From Gymnorhina tibicen (taxonomy: Eukaryota > Chordata > Aves > Passeriformes > Artamidae): a DNA stretch of 64,000 bases. A program made the translations under genes and the position numbers. The stretch's first letter is position 1. The number at the start of each line of letters is the position of its first letter. The notes under the pieces were generated by a model. It worked only from the letters and a program-made list of their open reading frames with translations. It did not search any database and had not been told where the DNA came from. This document shows positions 1 to 13,727 of this stretch, one piece after another. Location: positions 2,912,068 to 2,976,067 of the forward strand of contig VXAZ01005475.1 in NCBI GenBank assembly GCA_013399875.1, in the 5' to 3' direction.

Positions 1-2842
1 GACGAGTTTTTTTATAACACACAAAATAGTTTAACCACATGAAATGCAAACAAAACAGTTGTTCAGCACTACTTTGGAATAATTTCCACAAAACACCTGA
101 TCTTGCTATCTGTGAAGTTTTTGTAACTGGGTCAAAAAATACTTGAGCGTGTAATTTACCTTCTCACAAATTACAAAACTAAGCTAGGTTTTAAGCCTAA
201 AAAATAATTAAGCCAATAATTCCCCACTGAAGACTAGGGTAGAAAAATATTTTCCTATCTATCAGAGTGGTACGGCTTCAGTTACAGGATAGCTATTCCC
301 TTAGTTCACAATTCCTGCAGAGTCCATTACACCAAGTCACGCTATTTGCTCAGCAGGACACAAGAGGACACACGAAAAGGCACCTGACTCTTGGTGCAAT
401 TTAGAGGTGCAGCATGTCGGGATCAGAATGACTGAAGAAAAACAGACACTGGATAACAATACTAGAAGATCTCTCCTCTTTAATGGCCAACACTCCTTAC
501 GGTAGAACTTGTATAACAAGAAGATTATTTTGGATCACTGACCATCTCCTCCCTAGTCAGATCAGACCTTGAAGCCTGAATGCTAAAATAGGATGAGGAA
601 ACATTGCAGAGCCTTCCTTGTACTAAGCCTGTAATGTCACACAGAACTGAACTGTACTGTATTCTATGATTTATTTTTGTGAATTTAGTGTCTCTAGAGG
701 CTCCCACATTTTGTCCTGTAATAAGACATGTCCTTAAAATACAGTTTGACACCTGCAAAAAATTGGGCATAAGTACAAACTGATGATCAGTAGAATGCTG
801 AGTAGATGGGTAGTCTGTTTGGACATTTCCTATAAAGGCCTAAGGCATGCAAAAGCAGTAAAAAAGGAAATCTAACAAGTGATTCTCTTTGGACTTCTAA
901 CAGAAACGAACAACAAATGTCATCACTTAAATCTGAAATCACAAGGAACCTGACTGATCTTTCCAAGCAATCTTTTGCCACCAAACAACTCTGGCTGTCA
1001 ATATGCAGGAAACCATATTTACAGCATTAACACTGCAACACAAAAATGAAACTACAATGAATGTAGGAATAAACACATGAAAGGGTTGCAAGGCAAAAAT
1101 GTTATGGAAAATGCCTAGTTAATTTTCACACTGCATATTTTACCTACACAGAGATAGGATATTTTGTCACCCACATATTTTGTTTATTTTCAAAATAAAT
1201 AGGCTGGTTTTCCATTACCCATAACACTGAGCCAGGGCTGATCATTCCACAAACCCCACTGTTAACCTGCATTATCAAAACTGTGGCACTGCTTTATTTG
1301 ATATGAAGGAGTGTATCACAGGGAAGGAATTATCTCACTGCTGGAGGGATAATTGTATTCAGCTACATGTATAGTCAAAGATGAAACTGTCACAATGCCT
1401 CACTCTTAATTCCACATTAAGAGAAACAATTAAGTTCCTATTTTAGAACTATTAACTTCTCTAACCACAACATACACACAATTAGGAACTTTCTAAGTGA
1501 TCCTGATAATGACTAAATCATCATGTTTTATGTAACATTAACACACAATTTTATGTAATATCTATATTCAAGCTAAGGATGCCATCGAAAGTGCCTAATT
1601 AAAATCTTATAGCTGAGACAATTGTCTCGTGATTTAGTAAGATATACACTGTAAGTTCACATCCACATTCACACCCTTTCTATTCCATTCTCATCCACAA
1701 TCCTTAAATACTTCCTTTGATTTCATCTCTGCATGTAAAAGCCCTTAGTTCTTATATCTTCAGACCCAAATTTAGAAGGAGGGATAAAGCATGCTTTCTT
1801 CCCTGCTTCTGTGAAACAAGCAAGCAAACCAACTGACATAAAAATGCAACAGGAAGGAAAGTAGGTTGTCCAGAACAAGTGAAATTTAGTATTTTAAAAC
1901 AACCTAGATTATTCCTTTAGAAGCTAATAGCTACATGTACCTTCTTCTCAGATTTATAAAGACAGTACCATAGACAGTTTATAGTAAGCTTCAACCATGA
2001 AATATGTAAACCTCACTGAAATTTTCAGTGATTTGTGGCATTTAGTTTAGGTTGGTAATACTAATTTTATAGTTGGACTGTTCAAAATCATTTGATAAAC
2101 TTGCAAAAGAATAAAAATTAGAGTGTAATGTTGAATATCTGCATTGTAAAAATGTACGTAAAATCCCATATAACAAGTAATTTCTTTTAAAAAAAGCAAT
2201 AACATATGAAAGAGAGATTTTGGAAGAGTTAATTCCCCAAATAATGCCAATTTTACAAAGAGCTACTGCAGTGAATTAGTAAAGTAAAGCCAAATATTTA
2301 AAAAACAATCCTAAAAAATCTAGGCTGAGGTAAACAACTCTTGAGCAAAGACTGACAGTACTGTTAGAAAAGACAACAACTAATTAAAATAGAGAAATGG
2401 TAATACAGACAAAAAATGCACACAATGGTCTAATCTGATGTTCATCATATATTAACTGTAAAAGCTGCTAATCAAATTTCTGTTAACACTACCAGTTTAT
2501 TGAATCAAAGCCTTTGCAAATCCACTGTCTACTTCTGTGTATCAGCAGGTACCTCTTATTTCTCTGCAGATCCTGTCTTCCAGTTTCTTTTTATGATTTG
2601 CTCTGGGCATTAAATGGGATTAAGCATATAAATTAAAACTGGGCAAAGCCTGAAACAATTACTAGTTTACTGTTGAATTATGTAAATCTGTCTTAAGAGA
2701 TACACACTTAAGCATTGTACATTCTATACTGATAACTCTCTCTAGAAAATAGAGGGACTTTAAAAGTCCCAATTTAGCCTAAGTTTTCCAAAACACATTT
2801 AGTGTCCAATAAATACAACCACCCTTCTATATTCAAAATTAC
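1..2842 (-). other. PPP1R12A: PPP1R12A intron 3, 5' part (incomplete)
   Basis: This starts at the gtaatt donor just below the 119-bp exon and runs off the left edge of the window. The sequence is AT-rich, with short chance ORFs on both strands and no detectable repeat family, RNA gene or second exon. The next MYPT1 exon, which should begin by completing Gly and reading VDIEAARK, was looked for and is not here. Confidence 0.85.
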
Positions 2843-2961
2843 CTTGTCTATTTACTTCATTCTGAAGCAGCTCTTCCATTGCCTCTTCTTCAGCAATATC
2901 TAATGGAGTGTCTCCTTCACTATTTACAGCTCCTACATGTGCTCCTTGACTAATTAAATAC
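2843..2961 (-). CDS. PPP1R12A: PPP1R12A (MYPT1) internal coding exon, ankyrin repeats (human exon 3 equivalent)
   Basis: This is an internal exon of the regulatory subunit that targets protein phosphatase 1 to myosin. The reading on the minus strand begins with the last base of a Glu codon, continues YLISQGAHVGAVNSEGDTPL, then an acidic stretch and ...NEVNRQ, and ends with the first base of a Gly codon. This matches the MYPT1 ankyrin domain at about residues 123-163. It contains the ankyrin-type 'G-D-T-P-L-D-I-A' turn. The acceptor reads ttggcag|G after a T-rich tract, and the donor reads CAAG|gtaatt. The length is 119 bp, phase 2 in and phase 1 out. It joins in frame to the exon at 21544-21674. 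MYPT2 (PPP1R12B) differs at several of these positions, so MYPT1 is preferred. The Tyr and Ser in EYLISQG differ from the mammalian EFLIGQG as I remember it. The ankyrin domain helps wrap the PP1 catalytic subunit and shapes its substrate choice (known for the family). Confidence 0.96.
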
Positions 2962-5900
2962 CTGCCAACAGACAAAGAAAAAAAGCCTGTAAATAACATA
3001 GCAAAGTTGATGAAAAAAAAACAAAAAAGAAGAGCAGCCACTAGGATATCATATGGACACACACACTTAAAAGAAAAATTTATATTAGGTGTAAGTAAAA
3101 ACCCTTTTGACAGTCTGCAACCTATGAATACCAATATATCTTTTCATCCTAAGACCCATTAATATAAATAGCCTTCTGGTCTTCAGTTTGCCACAAAGAC
3201 TCCTGACATGCTTAATACATACCTGGAAGAACTGAAAGAAGAAAATGGCTAGATAAGAAACAAAAGTGATGACAAAGTAAACAGGGATGGAATCACCAAT
3301 TCCCATGACCTGCTCTTATTAAGCCACTTTTCCTATAACTCACAAATTCAGTGGCACGTAATGTTTCTACACTTCGCCAGGATGATGATTCCTGATCTCT
3401 TAGGCAGATTCTTTAAGTTAATAAAAACAAAACCACATGTCCTTCTAAGTATTCATAAGGTCAGCTTTTGGTGGGGAAGAAGGCAAGGGGGAGAAAGGAA
3501 ACACTACTTTACACATTTCAATCCCTCTCTGTTTTCTTATTTAATGTGTTACTGTCTCAGGAGTCAAGAATCCAAAATTCTGAATTTCCAAATATATCAA
3601 AGGATCAATTCCAACAATAGGTCACAAAAGTATTATATTATTTAATTGTTTTAAACTATAAGCCTATGAAGTTATTGACAAGCTACAGTTAATGAACAAT
3701 TAAAATTGATCAATACAGCTCAGTCTTGCACCTTCTGACCATAGTATTTCCACTTACCTAGAAAATTCAATACTTTGAGCCATGACAGGAGTCAACACAA
3801 GCAAAAATGTGCAAACATACCTCCTGCCTTGCAGAGCTTAATTCATATTTTCCATATATTTGAGAAAAAAAATCAGGATATAGTGAAAAATCAGTCATCC
3901 ATTTGGTAACAGGTGTACAAAATTAAAAGTGCTTTTTTACCTTCACTATTACAGAATGCCAAATTATGCAGGAGATAATCAGAAAATTAATCCAACACTA
4001 ATAAAAATGCTCTGAAGTACTTAATTGCTGTTTAACTTTTGCCAATTAATTATCATCCTAGATAGCTGGAATCTGTTATCTTTAATCAATAACTCAGAAT
4101 CACATACTCTCATATATCTATTTTTTAATGTATTACTTAAATCATACTTGTTACTAAACCTCTGTAATTACATCAAGAAGTGGTAAGAACTAGTAGATCA
4201 CAAAATGAAAACTGATTCCCAGAACTGCAACCATTATCTCCTGGCATACGCACCACCAGTTGCCACCATCAGCTTTGTTGCTGTTATACCATGTTGGTTT
4301 TATACTGTTCTTGAAAGAAGTGCTCTAACTCTGACCTCTCTCCAGTTAAAAGATTTAACTTCTGAGGGAATGAAAAATGAATACAGAGTAACAACGTTTC
4401 TCAACAATACCAGCTGGATTAATGGTGAAACAGCCCCCCAGGTCACAGATCAGGTAATTGCTATGCAGGTGTCTGCTAAAACAGGCAAAAGCAGCAGTGG
4501 GGAAAACAACTTTTTTACAAAGTCAAAATAAAGTCAACCACTTATAAAAATGTCTTTATTAAAAAATCCAAGTGAATATTCATGTTCTTTCAGTGTTTAT
4601 GTTCTAATATAGACAGGAAAAAAATAACTTTTACGTATTTCCACATAACACCTCTAGCAGAAAATGAAACTTTTGCTGTAAGGAAAATACATATCTCATT
4701 GAAGCAGTTGTATTTGATCAACCGGGTCAATAATTTACAGACACAATAAAAGAAGGAATGCATAAAAAAGTGTAGGGAATGAATAAAAGGCTAGTATAGC
4801 ATTTTAAAAACTTATTATTTCTATAGATGGGCAACTTCATCATCAATTGATCCTTTAAAGTAGACTTCAAAATGAAGCTGCTTACAGATCAAAATCAGAT
4901 CAGCAATGCTAGGGGATTAGTAGGGTTGCAGAAGTAGAGTTATCTGATTTTCCTTTTGGAGGTGCTTACAGGGCTTTGGTTTTCCTGGGTCAGCAAAGGA
5001 AGGATAGGTGAACTTGCTCCAAGTTCACAGGATTTAAAGGGATGAAAGAAACAGAACAAAGATGAAAGGCAGCATACTCCTTGCCAAAAAAGTGAGAACA
5101 TTCTTCCCAGCCTGCCTTCAGCCACTCTAACTAGGCCTCTCCTCTGCTAGCCCCCTCAAAAAATTAACAGTGATCCCTTCAGGTAAATTAAGTGAAAGAA
5201 CATTATTCACTATAAATCAAGTAACTCAAATGCAAACTATTTTAAAGACAGCTTTTAAACCTGGTAATGAAATCTACATTTGTTCTGTTTTCCGTATCAT
5301 TCAGATTACCCTGTCCTGTAAAAGTGTATGCATTTGTTTATTTACAGTACAGCTAGTTTCAGCAAAGCAATGACAGGGTTAACATGGTACGTGAAGTCAA
5401 CCTAGTACCTACAGAATCAAAGCTTTTATTAGAAACTTAGTGCTACCAATGGAAAGGAGAGCATTTTCCATGTGTAGATAACTTGATTCTGCACTGCACA
5501 CAAGAGAACAGATTTGGTAAACAAGACCACGTGAATGATGCCCTGAGTTTGTAGGGCATAACTGAGCAGAAGACAGTACCAGAATAATCCTAAAAATGAG
5601 AAGATTTTGATGTTTACATAAGAAAATTATTTTTTTAATGAATTGCATTTCAAACTAAATGTTAATTAAAACTTATAGTATGACTTCAAATAAAGGTATA
5701 TTTGACATTTCAGTTATCCTGGTACCATATACTAAAAACTTCACATGCAACAGTGTATAACTGTGTGTAGGTATGTATGCACGTGTATTTTAAGACTTAC
5801 AAACAACCTACACAAACAACTGCTTGTATTTTACCTTTTAAAAGTAGATCTTACCTTCATCTTGTAATTTCATCTTTCTAAAGCAAGCAAACATAATATA

Positions 5901-8717
5901 ACTTCATTTCCTTGGCGGATATTTAATTTATACAGCTACATGTATGCAGTGAAAAGGAAATTGAAGCTGTGTAATAAAAAGTCCAGAACCATGCCTTTTG
6001 ACACCATGTCTAGAAAAAGGTGCTTTATGTAAACTTGGAAGCAGTGAAAAAGTAAAAACATACAAGATTTCCACCACCACCTACTAAACCTTCTGGTATA
6101 GCACCTACATTTTTATCTTTTGAAATTCACCTGTTGAAAAATGGTCATGTTCAACAGACAGCTACATTAGAATAATTCAGAAAATCCAGTGATAATCTAT
6201 ATAATACATTGGAAGGTGTTCATTCTAAATCTAAACAGATGACAAGGAAACAGTAGCTTAATTCATACCATGCTCTTGTTTTGAGCTAAAGCTTCCAAGT
6301 GTTAACACTGAAGCTAAAGGTACCACTTTTAGAGTCTTGTGGTCTAAGTATAGAGAACTGTAAGTATCCCAGGAATACTAGGAGAAACAAAAACAGCAAA
6401 AGAAATGAAAATAATTCCTGATACTTTTGCACTGATATTTCCATGATAAGGATTATGCAGTCTGGGTAAGACTGGAAGAACAAGTCTGCTTTTTAATATC
6501 ATTGTTTTATGAAGGCAAATATACCTCTAATTCAACTTCTTCTTTTAGGAGTCATTGCTGTATATTCCTCAATAGCTACTGAAAACTGAAATTAACAATT
6601 TTTAAAAAATAAAGGAAATATTTATTTTCTAGAATTATTATAAAACCCAGATACGTTCCCATCCTTTCATGAAAAATACATTTTAATACCATGAATAAAG
6701 GGTTAGAATCTCAGTATATCTGAGACAATAAATAACAACCCTCTGAGATTACTGTACCAAAGCCAGACAGTCCACACCAAAACCAATCCCAGGAACTGGA
6801 AATAAAAAATTTTAACTAGCCACATGGCCTACATTCCGAATTTAAAAAAAAAATACCAAACCACTAAAAACCTCTTACAACTGAATTTTGTGTGTGTGTA
6901 CATCTGTTAACAAAATGCATATATAGACAGAAAGCAAAAAGAGGAAAACACCTCTCTCTGACGACACTTTATACACAAAGCTGAGTCATATCTGTGAATT
7001 TAGAACTTAAGAATCTGGAAGATGCTCAAACTTGGGCAACAGTATACACTGCAGATAGCATTTCCACATTATTTATCTCAGCACCAGAAAGAGGGGCATA
7101 TGTTTACATTCGAACCTTGGTCCAGTTCACAGTATCTAGAAACAAGTTTGCAAAGTCATTACAGAAATAATTAACTTGAAGTACTGGCTGAACCTGAAGG
7201 TCACCAGAAGGGTGGCAAGCACAGGGAAGGGGAAGAGAAGTGGCCACTGAATTGATTCAGTTCATTACAAACTGCTTACTGAGCTCACTGGAGACTCATT
7301 AATGCAAACAAGTGGTCCCATCAGACTGCTCAGAAGACTGGACAGCAGTTCCTGACTCCAAAAATGTGACAAGAGGGACCTACCTAAAAAAATGTTGCAT
7401 ATACATTTTAAATAAACATGCTCAGTGTGGCCTTCCCGGGAAATGTGGCCTAATTGCTAGTGGGGACACCAACTAACAGCACAACTGGTCTGCCAAGAAC
7501 TTTTAACTAATTAGCTAACATTTAAGATTTCAGCTAAACCCAGTGGGTTTAAAAAAAATCCATAGATGGTGGAGTTCAAATTAATTCCATGAGTATCTTA
7601 ACTGAATGATAATAGGGAGCCAGAGACAGAAAAAGTGTCACTATGTTCATGAAGCTTTGCAAACCCTCATTTGAAGAAACAAACAATGAAAAAAATATGC
7701 CCCACAGTCCACAGGATGTAAAAACAAATTAAAAACTCTAACGTCTTTGGAATATGTATTTTAATCACCTTTTTTTAAAAAATGCCTTTCAGAATTGTTT
7801 CACTGTTTGTTTTTAAAATATAAAGCATTAATGCACTTTTAAAAGTACATCTTTGTAAATCATTCAAATTACTGATAAAAATATGTCTATTATAGCTCTG
7901 GCCATACAATTAGACCTTCAAGAGACATTTAACAAATAAAAAAAGTGAAATTTTCACACTGCTATTTCTGATTTTTATTTTAAAGTTGAAGTACACTAAA
8001 ACTGTAAAACCTGATCCTTTTCAGACCTTCTATTGCTTTAAATATCTGAGAATATTTCTTAAAATATTTTCTAACCGTAGAATAGTTTCACTTCCCTTCT
8101 GAATTCCTAAACAATGCTGTTATTAACTCAGACAGAGGTAGAAATGCTACCTCAAGCTTACTTGTCGTTTCCAAATGCAGTTTTGTTTGGGTCCGGTTTT
8201 AATGGATTGGGGTTTTTTTTGGTTTTTAACTTTCAGCAAAAGTAACACTTAAAGGCCAGGTAAGCAAAGGTATACCTACCTGTATGGACAACATATTGAG
8301 CGATAGGATTATAGCTTCTATATGAATCTTGAATCATAAGAATGCACTTCTCAAATTAAGATATTGAAGAAAGGCCTGGTCTTCTTATTTTTTCTTGAAT
8401 GTCTTAAAATAATCCAAACCTGAAGCAAATCCAGGAGCATTAGAGTAACATCGTGCTAAATTCTGTTGTGGTACACAGTATAAATATGCCCTGTGTCAGC
8501 GGGCAAGTCTCAGGGAAAACATACAGTTGGCTGAATAGGTATGAACAGCCAGTATCCAGTCACCTCTCAATCACTCCCTCAAGCACCCTCACACTGTTAC
8601 ACTCAATTTTAAGCATGTAATTAAAACCCAGATAAATGTAATAATAAAAAGCCACAACTTCATGGTTTCGCAAATCTATATTGTAATCCCTTTAAGCATT
8701 TGGTGGAGAGTGTTAAA

Positions 8718-8840
8718 ATGTGTGCAACGTGCGGCAGGCAGCTGGTAGGCCTCGCCAGGCATGGAGGAGCCCAGCCTGCCTGGGGAGGGGCCCCTCACAC
8801 AGCACCTGCTCTGCACCACAGGGGATGCTGCTCACCCCCT
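8718..8840. other. Unexplained short GC-rich patch in intron 2
   Basis: The segment is rich in 'gcctcgccaggcatggagg'-type sequence and contrasts sharply with its AT-rich surroundings. I see no CR1 or LTR signature. The open frame over it (8720-8917, plus strand) has no features of a known protein. It could be a remnant of an old repeat. Confidence 0.35.
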
Positions 8841-10397
8841 TGAGAGAAAACCAACAGGTAACATTCCTCAACCTCCTTTTTCCACAGCTGAGGTACTACT
8901 GCAGTTCTCTCTTCTGAATCTATGATTTATAAAAGAAATGAAGGTTCCAAATTCAGTACTGGAGCCAAAGCTGTAGAAATTCAAGTGGGCCTGGAATCCT
9001 TTCTCCTGCATGATTGTAAGACCAAAGAACAACAAATCAAATTACTTGAAAAACAATAAAGTCAAACTCACAGGGATGTCTTATTTGGGCACTCTGCAAA
9101 ATGCCATCCCACACTGTCAGTCACTGCTGTGCCTCAACCTTCTGCCTCTGAACATTTAGAACTGAATAGAGACCAGCAGAAGAAAGACAGGCTTCTGGGA
9201 TGGCATTTAAATTTAAATCAAATCATGACAAAACTCAGGCACTTTTAAGGTTATGCTGCTTTGCAAAATCCAGAAGGTTTTCACTAACATCTTGCTCTTT
9301 TGAAAAAAAAATGCTGCAGCACTTTCTAAAAAGGAATGCTCCCACTATGAGCAGTATCATCAGCTAGTAGTTATGCAAAACACCAAGTTAAAGCTGAACA
9401 ATTAGGGTTATTTGTCATAACGAGACAATTATTTATCCTGAAATACATGAGTGATGATTTTAAGACAGCTAATATCAACAAGAGAACTGAGGTCAATTTA
9501 TGATTTCCTCTTGCAGAACACAAGCCCAAGAATTTCTGATAGCTAGAGATGTTTTAAAAAAGAACAACAAAAAAAGCTGAGAAAGAAATGGCCAGAAGAT
9601 TTTAAGCAAATGGAAGAAGACATTTATTTTCAATTTTCATCAGTATAATTCAGACTTCAGCACATATCTTTTTTTTCTAAATAATTAACCAGTTTGCAAA
9701 GACTTTTTTTACGTCCTTCAATATGCAACAGCTCTAGCAGATAGCATCAAATCCAGCTTCTGATTCTCCCTCATGAAGCTCTTATGAAAGGCATCTTGGA
9801 CTGACACACATCTTTGCTTCAAAAGTGTCAAATACTCCCAAAGCTATCCAAGTAGTAAAACAAAAAAAATCTGCCTATGTAAACTGCACTTTCTATATCT
9901 TCTAAATACTGTACCTATATAAAAAACATGTTTATGATTATGAAGCCAACATTCCATAACATACTAACACACCACTGAAGTTTGCACATAGCTGGCTGTT
10001 GCCAACCTCCACTGCAACTTGTACACCCAAGAGAGCACATTAAGTAGAATCCCATCTGTCTTCCTTCTCGGTATGCAGGAGCATAAAAGAAACAATGTAG
10101 ATAACAGTATCTGGTTAGTCTTAGTCCTCTTGTATTCCAAGAAACCTCTGAAAGAAGCCAGCTCTGGAAATATTTGTATGTAGGTGGTCAGCTAAACTTA
10201 ATGGTGCAAAGATGGAACAGGAAAAATTCCTACTTGAAGCATCTGAAAAGCAACTAAGCCTTCATATTTTGCCATATCCATATAGAGGGAAAGGCATTTG
10301 AGAGGTGGAAGAGCAATGTTTAGGTGAAAATAAACAGTGAGTGAAGAAAGTAAAGTAGAAAACATGAAGAAAGCCATATAGGGAAACATGGCCTATT

Positions 10398-10455
10398 TAA
10401 AGAAAAAACCAAACAAAAAAACCAACAAAACACAAAAAAACCCTCAAACAAACCA
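10398..10455. repeat. A-rich low-complexity tract
   Basis: Runs of A are separated by single or double C (aaaccaaacaaaaaaaccaa type). Similar C-interrupted A tracts occur at 47468-47500 and 55350-55395. They have no adjoining retrotransposon body that I can recognise. Confidence 0.8.
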
Positions 10456-13052
10456 GCACCCAAGAAAAAATAGAAGTGGAGCCTGGCACTGCCAGTAGGA
10501 ATACAGGGCAAAAATTTCTGCAGGAATGAAATGAAGAAAAACAAGAAGTATTTTTGAAGTGCATATGAAATGTTATTTTCATGATGCACTTCATTGAACT
10601 AGTGTTCAATTTGAAGTTTGCAGCATATTGTTCAAAAGTGAAGGTTGAGTATGAAAAATGTCTCACTGCAGGTGCAGAGGACATACTGTAACTCCAGCTG
10701 ACAACACTATGCTTGGAGTGCTTTCCTGTAGCAAGTCTCCAAACATTTGTGGTGATTTACAGAATTGTCATCAAGGGTGAACACTTGGGATTGAACTGCA
10801 CTGGTTGAGAACAAGAGGTAACAGCAGAATGGAGGCAGAAGAGGAGGAGGGAGAAGGAAGACCATGCTGCTGCCCACTTTCCTCAGCTAACAAGACGTGA
10901 TCCCATCAGCAGCTCACCATCCCTCCTGCCTTATGCCAAAAGCAGCATTGCTATATTTGGGTTGGTAGCATCAAAACTAATGATTTTACCTGCTGATTTC
11001 TATTTCAGCAGAAGTTATGAGTATGGACTTAACAGGCTTGTTTTTTTCCAACAGCCACATGCTAGCATTTATATCAGAAAAATTTAAATCAAGATCAATT
11101 CCTTTCCTGTGTTAAACAGATCTTAGCATATACGTAACTACTACATCACGAAACTTATTTGTAATTATATTATGTAATAATATAGTAAGCAGACCTCTCT
11201 GTAAAGCAACATTACTATCACAGTGCAGCTTCTAGCATCACGCAGTAGTACTGAACTTAGTCTGACCCCTACTTAGTACCAGCAATCTGTACTTCATAGC
11301 AGTTGTTTACATGTTCAGTCCACTTTGAATTTCCTTGAAATCACTCTTTTTCCAAAAGAATCTCCTACTCTTTATTCAAATTTGATAAACAGCATCTCAT
11401 CTGTAATAAAGAGGTTTCAAATAATTCCTTTTTTATACTTTTTTCCTGTCATATCTGCTGTTTATAGGAACTCTCCACATTTCTGTGTCTTAGTATCTGA
11501 ATTGTATCCAAAAAACTCACTTTCATCAACGCACAGCAGCCCTATATATCTAGAGATACCATGACTATATCTACATGCATTTCAGAAGAACTCAAACATC
11601 TTCTATCCTGCCTCAGTCAGGGATAAGACTAGAAAAACACACGCAGATTAGAATCATTTGCACTGAAATGACGCAGTTTAGGATAGCCAATAAAGGACAT
11701 GGTTTTAAGAAAGGATAAGTAGGTCATAAATTGCTTTAGAGTCATTAGAAAGTCTACTGTATGTGCCAAAATAGGGTCAAACTCACAACAGAGAAAACCA
11801 CTCAAGTAAAAGCTGAAAGAAAAAAAAACTGAGATGCACAGAAATGCCAGTCTATACCATAACCTCGTTTTCTCCTAGAAAACAATCCTCAAAACCAACT
11901 TCACTGCAAATTAAATTATTTTTATATCAGATAACTGAACAAATACTATATTCAGTGGTCAACAGCACTAATAATTCCATGGATTCCACAGTCTACGAAG
12001 AATCTATCACCACCTTTGTCATACAACAATTTTGAACTGGTTGATGAGGCCCTCACATGTGACAGTACGCCATACTCACCAAGCACTTCTGCATTTCAGA
12101 ACTTGGTTGCTCATGTATCAATCTAGAGCTGTTCTCCCATGTTCTAGGCCTACCTAGAAAATAGGAACTTACTGGTGGCAATGGGCAGTTACAAGCTACC
12201 AGCCAGGAAGGATCTGAGTATTCTTTCTTGTGAGTCTATCCAAGATCACAGGTTTCTGTATCTATCATTCTTCTGTATGTGCTCTTCTCCATATGTATGA
12301 CATTCAACTTCAGAATTCAGATGTAAGGCATCTACTCTAAATTGTTCTCAGGATACCAATAAAATCAATGTTTTGTGAGAAACAAGTAAGATTTCTCCTA
12401 TTTCACTTCTCAAAGCAGGATGGGTTTTTTTAGATATCAGCTCTACTTTCAATTTCTTTTTCAGCCAAAAATTAAGAGTACTCTGAGCATTACAATCAGC
12501 AACAGTCCCTTGACTTTTCATTAGATAGAATGAACTGCTAAATTGTATTAAAAGAAAAAAAAAAGATATTTTCCATTAAATTGTGTTCCCGAGGAAGATA
12601 TCTCTGAATTTAATTCCTATTACATTTACCCTTAGAAGAACAGGAACACTTACTAAATACTAATACACTAACTAAAAATATTTAGGTATATATTTAGGCA
12701 AGTAGACATGCACACAGTAATGCAATCTGAAAGAAGGCAGCTATAGAGCACACAATTTGTGCATTCTAAAGTGACCAGCTCTCCTTGACTCCCTCAGCTG
12801 AACAAACAGGTATGAAAATTGGTTAAGTCCTACAGTTTCCCCTAACCCATCAACCATATTTTACTGTGTTCTTCTGTCAGCTGAGTTTTATCCACACATC
12901 AGATCACAGCTACACAGTAGAAAAGATTAAACTCTACCACATAATAATATAATTTTTAAAAGAGAACTTCACCATCAACCTTAACAACTTCATTAGCATT
13001 TCATTATTCCTAGGACATACATATATGCAGCAAAAACATGCTGGAAACCAGA

Positions 13053-13057
13053 CACTG
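13053..13057. repeat. Left target-site duplication of the solo LTR
   Basis: CACTG lies immediately before the TG of the LTR and is identical to 13723-13727. Confidence 0.8.
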
Positions 13058-13722
13058 TGTCTTGGGGTGACTGTATGCTGTTGTATCCCCTACCACCGCT
13101 CTATGCCCAGACATGATTCCTGAGCCTTTCTGTGCCTTTAAAACTGGATGGAAGAGACAGAGAAAAAAACTGAACGAACTTTTCAAAACAGTTTGTGCTT
13201 CAAGGACACAGAGATTAGCTACTGCTGCGGCGGCAGAGGAAGCACTTTTTTTTTTCTGGCTTTTTCGGTCAGCTTCTTCGGCTCTGTTTCTTTGGAGAGG
13301 GACGGAGAGTTGAGGTTTTTTTTCCTCTTGGGACTTCGGGTTTTTTTTTTCCCTTCTTCTCTTCTGAACTTGTTCGGAACACCAGAACATCAGAACCCCA
13401 CCAGGGGACCTTCCACCGTCCTGGAGGGGGGCCCCCCACGCCAACCCAGCTCCGAGGAGGAGGAGAGAGACCGCACCCACAGAAGGACTCTAACATCTTT
13501 CAGGTTTTCTCTCCAGAGTGAGAGATTTTATTATTTAGCATTATTAGTATTGTTTTCCTGTGTGTTTGTTAAATAAATAGTTTTATTTTCTCCTTCACTT
13601 TCCTCTGAGGAAAATTTCTTTTTTCCCGAACCCAACTGGGGGGAGGGGTGGTTTGTAACCTGCCTTCCTTTGAGGAGACGTCCCTTTTGGACGTTTCCCT
13701 GAATTTGGCCTAAACCGCCACA
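13058..13722 (+). mobile_element. Solo LTR of an avian endogenous retrovirus (probably ERV-L class)
   Basis: This is a 665-bp element that begins TGTCTTGGGGTGAC and ends AACCGCCACA, so it has the TG...CA termini of a retroviral LTR. It is flanked on both sides by the identical 5-bp direct repeat CACTG (13053-13057 and 13723-13727). It is richer in GC and in homopolymer runs than its surroundings. Read on the plus strand, it has a TATA-like TTTAAAA at 13137-13143 and a polyadenylation signal AATAAA at 13572-13577, followed by about 145 bp to the end. That supports plus orientation, opposite to PPP1R12A, although the TATA to poly-A distance would make R unusually long. There is no second LTR and no gag-pol-env sequence, so it is a solo LTR left by recombination. 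A 5-bp duplication fits ERV-L (known for that class); family naming is inference. Short ORFs inside it are not retroviral proteins. Confidence 0.85.
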
Positions 13723-13727
13723 CACTG
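13723..13727. repeat. Right target-site duplication of the solo LTR
   Basis: CACTG lies immediately after the CA end of the LTR and is identical to 13053-13057. The perfect match argues for a fairly recent insertion, though five bases is a short test. Confidence 0.8.

Noticed and set aside
2799..3134. 111-codon minus-strand open frame taken as a complete small protein
   Set aside because: Only the 2843-2961 part is exon. The rest is read-through into intron sequence on both sides across clear splice sites.
4205..4531. 108-codon plus-strand open frame
   Set aside because: It has no recognisable domain, lies antisense within an intron, shows no splice or promoter context, and is of a length that can occur by chance.
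7105..7190. Possible tRNA on the minus strand, from a 'ggttcgaat' B-box-like word
   Set aside because: No acceptor-stem pairing or A box at the right distance could be found.
13148..13576. 142-codon plus-strand open frame and overlapping minus-strand frames of up to 156 codons
   Set aside because: They lie inside the solo LTR, arise from its low-stop, homopolymer-rich sequence, overlap on both strands and resemble no gag, pol or env protein.
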